Shown here: in pieces, positions 58,020 through 64,000 of the stretch
How positions within the stretch are numbered: position 1 is the first letter of the stretch
How the letters are laid out: the number at the start of each line of letters is the position of its first letter
NCBI GenBank assembly: GCA_026396015.1
Contig: JAPLXP010000003.1
Span: 167,564-231,563, forward strand
Direction: 5' to 3'
Length of the DNA stretch: 64,000 bases
From: Candidatus Nomurabacteria bacterium
GTDB lineage: Bacteria; Patescibacteria; Paceibacteria; UBA9973
Position numbers and translations under genes: made by a program
Notes under the pieces: generated by a model
What the model saw: only the letters and a program-made list of their open reading frames with translations
The model's database searches: none
Told to the model about the DNA's origin: nothing

Positions 58020-58991
58020 ATGTTCATAGATGAAATTACAATTGAAGCAAAGGCAGGCCGCGGTGGAGACGGGGTTGTTCGCTGGCGTCGTGAAAAATAC
58101 ATCGACAAAGGAGGTCCAAATGGTGGCGACGGAGGACGCGGTGCTGATATATTTGCTATTGCTGTTCAGGATATTCATCTTCTATCTAAATACAAGAATA
58201 AGAGAAAGTTTGAATCCGATCGTGGTGATGATGGAGAGGGCGGAAGTCGTCAAGGTTCAAGTGGAGAAACTCTCTATATAGAATTCCCTGTTGGATCAAT
58301 CATAACAAATGTCGAGAGTGGTGCATCTGTATCACTCGAGACTGTAGGTCAAAAGGAACTCCTGTTGAAGGGTGGCCCTGGTGGTTATGGTAATGAACAA
58401 TTCAAGAGTAGTATTAATGTCACTCCGACTACAGCTACAAAAGGTAAGCCCGGAGAAGAAGGGCATTTTCATATTGAGCTCGAACTATTCGCAGACATTG
58501 GTCTAGTGGGTCTTCCTAATGCAGGTAAGTCTTCAATGCTCAATGCAATGACAAATGCCAAGGCAAAGATCGGTTCATACCAATTCACAACACTCGATCC
58601 AAACCTCGGAGATTTTTATGGATACATCATTGCTGATATTCCAGGTCTTATCGAAGGTGCTTCAGAGGGGAAGGGGTTGGGTGTAAAATTCCTAAAGCAT
58701 ATCAAACGTACAAAGATGCTCGCGCATCTTGTGTCTTTTGAAAATGAAGACATGATGAAGACATACAATGAGATCCGTAATGAGCTCGCTTCATATGATG
58801 AAGAATTGATCAATAAAGATGAAGTGATAATCCTGACCAAAACTGACGCAGTAGAAGATCAGAAAGTTATCGAGAAGATGAAGAAGCAATTCGAGAAGCT
58901 CGGCAAGCCAGTATTCACAATGTCCCTATACGATGATGCTTCGGTGAAGCATGTCAGTGATGAGTTGGTAAAAATTTTAAATAAGAAATAG
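58020..58991 (+). CDS. obgE: GTPase Obg
   Basis: Ribosome-associated GTPase needed for 50S assembly and stress response. The glycine-rich Obg fold covers about 1-155 (EAKAGRGGDGVVRWRREKYIDKGGPNGGDGG). G1 is GLPNAGKSSM, the G2 region YQFTTLDPNLG, G3 DIPGLIEGAS and G4 LTKTD. At 323 aa it ends after the G domain and lacks the C-terminal OCT domain. The stop is TAG. Confidence 0.96.
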   Translation: MFIDEITIEAKAGRGGDGVVRWRREKYIDKGGPNGGDGGRGADIFAIAVQDIHLLSKYKNKRKFESDRGDDGEGGSRQGSSGETLYIEFPVGSIITNVESGASVSLETVGQKELLLKGGPGGYGNEQFKSSINVTPTTATKGKPGEEGHFHIELELFADIGLVGLPNAGKSSMLNAMTNAKAKIGSYQFTTLDPNLGDFYGYIIADIPGLIEGASEGKGLGVKFLKHIKRTKMLAHLVSFENEDMMKTYNEIRNELASYDEELINKDEVIILTKTDAVEDQKVIEKMKKQFEKLGKPVFTMSLYDDASVKHVSDELVKILNKK

Positions 58992-59095
58992 TAGGAGGGA
59001 ATCTCTCCTTACAGGAGCCGTACATCTTTTCCATTCGCAAGCTCATACGGAAAATATTTTCGCTCCCTCCACACAAGCAAAGCAGTTTGCTTGCT
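58992..59095. repeat. Palindrome-rich spacer after obgE
   Basis: Starting 4 bases after the obgE stop, ggaggga pairs with tccctcc about 80 bases on (near 59064-59070), enclosing ccgta...tacgg and ttttcc...ggaaaa. A perfect 8-bp hairpin caagcaaa-gcag-tttgcttg follows. No gene is seen; it is the same style of nested palindrome as elsewhere. Confidence 0.5.
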
Positions 59096-59150
59096 ATGGG
59101 GCACATATTAAAAAAACCGCATAAAGCGGTTTTTTTAATATGTGCCCCAT
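59096..59150. terminator. Long terminator hairpin overlapping the tRNA-Lys 3' end
   Basis: Perfect 25-bp arms (59096-59120 and 59126-59150) with loop ataaa. The right arm includes the last 8 bases of the tRNA-Lys gene, so the left arm is an inverted copy of the tRNA end. The central aaaaaaaccgc/gcggttttttt is the terminator for both strands. Confidence 0.85.
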
Positions 59151-59215
59151 GGAGGGATCGAACCTCCGACCGTCTCCTTAAGAGGGAGCTGCTCTACCAG
59201 CTGAGCTAACAGGGC
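59143..59215 (-). tRNA. tRNA-Lys (CUU)
   Basis: Acceptor GCCCTGT with ATGGGGC (two wobble pairs), D-arm GCTCAGCTGGTAGAGC, anticodon loop CTCTTAA (anticodon CUU), T-loop TTCGATC, discriminator A, no encoded CCA. Its 5' flank is a 74-bp tandem array. Confidence 0.93.
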
Positions 59216-59224
59216 ATAACGAAT

Positions 59225-59425
59225 TTAAAACATTAAACTAAACTATTTACCATGTATTCTGTTATTTACCAAAACAGCGTAACAAGGCTTATCTAAACTT
59301 AAAACATTAAACTAAACTATTTACCATGTATTCTGTTATTTACCAAAACAGCGTAACAAGGCTTATCTAAACTTAAAACATTAAACTAAACTATTTACCA
59401 TGTATTCTGTTATTTACCAAAACAG
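59225..59425. repeat. Tandem 74-bp array upstream of tRNA-Lys (2.7 copies)
   Basis: Units start at 59225, 59299 and 59373 and look identical, the last being cut after 53 bases. Each ends in a degraded form of the tRNA 5' end (agcgtaacaaggc). After the array a 12-base copy of the tRNA start (agctaacagggc, 59424-59435) repeats 59204-59215. The array occupies the promoter position of tRNA-Lys. Confidence 0.93.
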
Positions 59426-59499
59426 CTAACAGGGCGTAAAAGTTAAAAAATATTTAACTCTGTCATTATTGCAGAAAAAGCTATTTTTGTAAATAGTGT

Positions 59500-59526
59500 T
59501 TGCTTTTCTTTGTAAAGGAGTATAAT
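59500..59526 (+). promoter_or_regulatory. Promoter (leaderless type)
   Basis: TTGCTT (59500-59505), 15 bases, TATAAT (59521-59526). The ATG at 59533 is 6 bases beyond the -10 box. Confidence 0.6.
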
Positions 59527-59532
59527 TAGTGT

Positions 59533-59880
59533 ATGGTAAATAATTTTGAAAAAGTAGCTTCTTCGGAGGGTAAAAAAACCGAAAATATTAAAGTAGGTAT
59601 TCCAGATCAAAATTTTCATAAATATCATGAGTCAAGAAAACTTGATGCTGTAAATGAAAAACTTTTCGGTGTGGAAAATAAGATAAAAGAAGAATATCTT
59701 GAGATTATAGAAAAAATTAATAAGGTATATGAAGATTGTGGTGATGAACTTGTTAAAAAAATATCTAAAGAAAAACGGGCTGAACTAACTGAATTAAGAA
59801 AACAAAAAGAGGAAAAAGTAAAGCTCTTAGAAGATATACAAAGACAAGGGGGTATAGCTGAAAATAAGGGTGATTGTTAA
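59533..59880 (+). CDS. Hypothetical coiled-coil protein, 115 aa
   Basis: Charged and mostly helical. A coiled coil is likely from about 40 to 105 (KLDAVNEKLFGVENKIKEEYLEIIEKI, then ELRKQKEEKVKLLEDIQRQ). No known domain, no signal peptide. It stands alone between the tRNA-Lys array and a terminator, with a leaderless-type promoter. Its function is unknown. Confidence 0.7.
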   Translation: MVNNFEKVASSEGKKTENIKVGIPDQNFHKYHESRKLDAVNEKLFGVENKIKEEYLEIIEKINKVYEDCGDELVKKISKEKRAELTELRKQKEEKVKLLEDIQRQGGIAENKGDC

Positions 59881-59962
59881 TTTATCTAAGGATATTTTAT
59901 GCAGTAGGCCTGAATTAAAAGTCGCAAGAAATGATGAACATAATGATGGTCATTATTAACCC

Positions 59963-59992
59963 AAAATAAGCCTATTTATAGGCTTATTTTAG
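59963..59992 (+). terminator. Intrinsic terminator
   Basis: Stem aaaataagccta with taggcttatttt (59963-59974, 59979-59990), loop ttta. It separates the coiled-coil gene from the rRNA promoter. Confidence 0.8.
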
Positions 59993-60007
59993 TCTATAGA
60001 TAAATGC

Positions 60008-60035
60008 TTGACTTTATTTTCTGGATGTATATAAT
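60008..60035 (+). promoter_or_regulatory. Promoter of the 16S rRNA gene
   Basis: TTGACT (60008-60013), 16 bases, TATAAT (60030-60035). Transcription would begin near 60042, about 250 bases before the mature 16S end. Confidence 0.8.
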
Positions 60036-60041
60036 AGGGTT

Positions 60042-60289
60042 CACAGTCTGGTAAGTTATCCGGCTGTTTTAATTTCTTTGAAAAGTTAATAGGTTGGCTC
60101 AATCATCATTTCAATGATTGGGCAAAAAATGCAAATAATCAAAGCAAGCAAGTTAACCGTAAATCACTCGATAGTGATAGGTTAAGAAATGTCCGCATTA
60201 TTCTTTCCGGAGTAATAGCGAGACAATAGTAAGTCAGTTTGGAAGAAATAAAATACTGTAAAGTATTCTTTATTTTGTTCCGTTCTATT
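60042..60289 (+). other. 16S rRNA leader with 5' half of the processing stem
   Basis: No protein gene is seen. The leader holds a hairpin caatcat...atgattg near 60100-60120 and, at 60264-60285, a 22-base stretch that is the exact reverse complement of 62037-62058. These two would form the long stem that brackets pre-16S for RNase III-type cleavage. Confidence 0.8.
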
Positions 60290-61895
<1,606 letters not shown>

Positions 61896-62142
61896 TGAAA
61901 TTAATCGATGTATTCTATTTATAGATGCAAAGATCTTATTGAGTCGATATTGTATAGCTCAATTGACTATACAATTGCTGCGTACTACAGCATAGCGAAG
62001 TACTGACATCTGGGAAAGACCAGAATCAAAAAATACGAACGGAACAAAATAAAGAATATTTTCAAAACTTCTATTTGTTTGATTGATTAAAGCATTTATA
62101 CTCTGTCTATATGACATGGTGCAACCTATTAATTCTAAATGA
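61896..62142 (+). other. 16S rRNA trailer with 3' half of the processing stem
   Basis: No gene is seen. It contains gtatag...ctatac and gtactacag...gaagtac hairpins and, at 62037-62058, the exact partner of the leader segment 60264-60285. Confidence 0.8.
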
Positions 62143-62188
62143 AACAATAAAAAAAATCCCAACAAATGTTGGGATTTTTTTTATTGTT
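62143..62188 (+). terminator. Terminator of the 16S rRNA unit
   Basis: A perfect 22-bp stem (62143-62164 with 62167-62188) with long A and T tracts. It ends the rRNA transcript before any 23S gene. Confidence 0.87.
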
Positions 62189-62211
62189 GATTTATTTTAA
62201 AATGATATAAT
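62184..62211 (+). promoter_or_regulatory. Promoter of the secreted Asp-box protein
   Basis: TTGTTG (62184-62189), 16 bases, TATAAT (62206-62211) with upstream TGA, then an AT-rich leader of about 24 bases. Confidence 0.6.
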
Positions 62212-62241
62212 TAAAACAATTATTTAATTATTATTTTATTC

Positions 62242-63891
62242 ATGAAAAAATTTTATTCAGCTTTATTGATTTTGCTTTTAGTTATTGTTCTTGTTCCCAC
62301 TAAATCTTTTGCTAGTTCTACTTGGGTTGATGTGTCTTCAGCAGGATCTGGTGCTTGGCAGGCTGTGGCGTCTTCATCTAATGGTACAAAATTAGTCGCA
62401 ATTGTTTATGGCGGTGGAATATATACCTCTTCAGATAGTGGTGTGACTTGGGCGCCTCAATCTTCTGCTGGAAATAGAAATTGGAAGAACGTAGCATCTT
62501 CATCAGATGGTACAAAATTGGTCGCCACTGCTTATGGTGGTGATATTTATACCTCTACAAATAGTGGTGTAACTTGGGTAGATCAAACTACATCTGGTGC
62601 TCGTAACTGGAATGGGTTAGCTGTGTCTTCTGATGGATCAAAAATTGTCGCTGCTGTTTATGGTGGTGATATTTATACTTCTACTAATGGTGGTGTTGAC
62701 TGGACTGATAGAGTTTCTGCTGGAGTGTCAAATTGGAATACTATAGCTGCCTCTTCTGATGGTGTTAATATTGTTGCTGGTATTTTTGGTGGTTATTTAT
62801 CTACTTCAAATGATGGAGGTGCTACTTGGTCTATACAAAATTCTTCTGGTTCAAGAAATTGGTTTTCATTAGCTTCTTCATCTGATGGTACAAAATTAGC
62901 TGCAGTTGAATATGGTGGTGGAATTTATACCTCTACTGATAGTGGTGTAACTTGGGTAAATAAAACTTCCGCTGGTAATCATAATTGGAAAAGTATTGCT
63001 ATTTCGGATGATTTATCAAGATTAATTGCTGTTGCATATAGTGTGGATTATGTTTATCTTTCTATAGATGGTGGTTTAACATGGATACGTCAAGACTCTG
63101 CAGGTGCTAGTTACTGGCAATATGTAACAGCATCTTCTGATTTTACTAATGTGGTTTCTCTTGTTTATGGTGGTGATATTTATCATGGATTATTTACTTT
63201 TCTTCCTGTTGTGTCAACTGGATCTTCCTCAAGTACAACATTAGATTCTACTGTTCTATCTGGATCAATAAATTTTTCTGGAGGTGAGAATAATACTGTC
63301 AGAGGTATAAATTATGGTCTTACTTCTAGTTATGGTTCTGTTGTTTCTGAAATTGGCTCATACGGAGCAGGGACTTTTAACTTGAATGTTACAGGTCTTA
63401 CTTGTGCTACTACATACCACTATTCAGCTTTTTCTACAAATGGTGTAGGTACTAGTACGGGTTCTGATTCTACTTTTGATACATTACCTTGCCCAGTTCA
63501 TCATTCTGGTGGTCATCCACCAATAATTACTTCTTCTGGAGGAGGTGGTGCACCAGTTGTGACAGATATTATAGTTCCTACAGTTGTGATCCCTCCTGCG
63601 CCAGTTGAAAATAAGATTATTTTAAATAATGTTGTTACTAGTTCTTCTTCATCATCAAATAAACTCTCAAAGCATTTAAATATAAATATGAAGGATCCAG
63701 AGGTTAAAATACTACAACAATTTTTAATCGATCAAAATAAAGGGTCAAAATCTAAATTGATTTACTTGAGTAATTCTTTCGGACCAAAAACAAAATCTGC
63801 ACTTGTTGAATGGCAAAAATCTGCAGGATTGGAATCTGACGGAGTATTGGGACCCGAGACTAGATCAAAGATAAACGATATTTTAAAATAA
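62242..63891 (+). CDS. Secreted Asp-box (BNR) repeat protein with peptidoglycan-binding domain
   Basis: A signal peptide (MKKFYSALLILLLVIVLVP, cleavage after SFA) leads to a beta-propeller-like region of about 310 residues with six Asp-box motifs (SSDSGVTW, STNSGVTW, STNGGVDW, SNDGGATW, STDSGVTW, SIDGGLTW). Next comes an Ig/FN3-like domain (about 335-415), a Ser/Gly/Pro linker, and a C-terminal peptidoglycan-binding fold (about 475-549: DPEVKILQQFLIDQNKG, FGPKTKSALVEWQKSAGLESDGVLGPETRSKI). Asp-boxes occur in sialidases, but the catalytic arginine triad is not evident, so a binding role is likelier. It is probably held on the cell wall. Confidence 0.85.
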   Translation: MKKFYSALLILLLVIVLVPTKSFASSTWVDVSSAGSGAWQAVASSSNGTKLVAIVYGGGIYTSSDSGVTWAPQSSAGNRNWKNVASSSDGTKLVATAYGGDIYTSTNSGVTWVDQTTSGARNWNGLAVSSDGSKIVAAVYGGDIYTSTNGGVDWTDRVSAGVSNWNTIAASSDGVNIVAGIFGGYLSTSNDGGATWSIQNSSGSRNWFSLASSSDGTKLAAVEYGGGIYTSTDSGVTWVNKTSAGNHNWKSIAISDDLSRLIAVAYSVDYVYLSIDGGLTWIRQDSAGASYWQYVTASSDFTNVVSLVYGGDIYHGLFTFLPVVSTGSSSSTTLDSTVLSGSINFSGGENNTVRGINYGLTSSYGSVVSEIGSYGAGTFNLNVTGLTCATTYHYSAFSTNGVGTSTGSDSTFDTLPCPVHHSGGHPPIITSSGGGGAPVVTDIIVPTVVIPPAPVENKIILNNVVTSSSSSSNKLSKHLNINMKDPEVKILQQFLIDQNKGSKSKLIYLSNSFGPKTKSALVEWQKSAGLESDGVLGPETRSKINDILK

Positions 63892-63900
63892 TAATGAATT

Positions 63901-63934
63901 AAAAAGAGCGCAACCGTAGGTTGCGCTCTTTGCC
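63901..63934. terminator. Terminator after the Asp-box gene
   Basis: Stem aaagagcgcaacc (63903-63915) with ggttgcgctcttt (63919-63931), loop gta. A second small hairpin gccttt...aaaggc follows and may serve the minus strand. Confidence 0.85.
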
Positions 63935-63948
63935 TTTTTATATAAAGG

Positions 63949-64000
63949 CTATTTTTTTTGTAACTTCATAATATTGTCTCCAATCTTTATAAAGTAAAAT
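63949..64000 (-). CDS. Possible 3' end of a minus-strand gene (partial)
   Basis: On the minus strand an open frame enters from the right edge and ends ...FYFIKIGDNIMKLQKK followed by TAG at 63951-63949. The position just upstream of a terminator hairpin fits a convergent gene, but only 16 codons are visible. Confidence 0.3.
   Translation of the reverse strand, partial: FYFIKIGDNIMKLQKK

Noticed and set aside
59225..59425. CRISPR-like array
   Set aside because: The 74-bp units follow one another directly with no variable spacers, and no cas gene is present. It is a plain tandem array linked to tRNA-Lys.
61896..62241. 23S or 5S rRNA following 16S
   Set aside because: No conserved 23S or 5S sequence is seen; a 22-bp terminator and a protein gene with its own promoter follow.

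Overview
This window looks like a chromosome segment of an AT-rich member of the Candidate Phyla Radiation (Patescibacteria), most likely of the Parcubacteria/Paceibacteria type. This placement is an inference. It rests on a 16S rRNA gene with an internal insertion and primer-site changes of the kind reported for that group, short versions of core proteins (IF2, RecO, DnaX, RelA), and a gene set made of translation, replication, secretion and nucleotide clean-up genes with no biosynthetic pathways. There are 57 protein genes, one 16S rRNA, five tRNAs (Leu-UAG, Cys-GCA, Tyr-GUA, Gln-UUG, Lys-CUU; no encoded CCA in those checked) and one T-box riboswitch. All chosen starts are ATG. Stops are 49 TAA and 8 TAG, with no TGA.

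Layout. 0-14.4 kb (+): an orphan gene, glyA, a nucleotide group (DNPH1-like hydrolase, tmk, dut), argS, a T-box-controlled ileS with a histidine-phosphatase domain inside it, Nudix, metallo-hydrolase, recO, a surface protein and glyS. 14.4-21.7 kb (+): M16 protease, AI-2E-type permease, metG, a kinase-like protein, tatD and the rpsF-ssb-rpsR operon. 21.7-27.8 kb (-): pseudouridine synthase, MFS protein, RNase J, a peptide-binding lipoprotein-like protein, secG. 28.2-31 kb (-): DUF4446, infB, rbfA, tRNA-Cys and tRNA-Leu. 31-37.5 kb (+): cysteine desulfurase, a degenerate HtrA-like protein, clpB, tRNA-Tyr, parB. 37.5-42.4 kb (-): relA/spoT, topA, dprA. 42.5-48.4 kb (+): serS, an ftsQ-like gene, dus, dnaX, tRNA-Gln, an ASCH protein and a Gly/Tyr-rich secreted protein. 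48.4-55.4 kb: rmuC, then an accessory block with two SF2 helicases and an unknown gene, then a DnaQ-type exonuclease. 55.6-64 kb: yqeY, two membrane proteins, MYG1, obgE, a tRNA-Lys with a tandem array, the 16S rRNA gene (no 23S follows) and a secreted Asp-box/peptidoglycan-binding protein.

Main observations. (1) The 16S 3' end has no CCUCC anti-Shine-Dalgarno. In agreement, at least sixteen genes have a -10 box, often of the TGnTATAAT type, ending only 5-9 bases before the ATG, so their mRNAs should be leaderless or nearly so. (2) The 530-loop pseudoknot of 16S carries a compensated three-base swap. (3) Several palindromic repeat families occur. One is built of 7-base units and sits in intergenic gaps and inside helix 40 of the 16S rRNA. 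Others lie in frame within ileS, tatD, dus and, twice, the cysteine desulfurase gene. Two copies share a 38-base core but have unrelated, site-specific arms. (4) IleRS carries a complete histidine-phosphatase active site. (5) Two helicase genes carry different tandem C-terminal repeats but share a homologous 3' RNA module, suggesting a two-gene accessory system. (6) UGA is not used as a stop.
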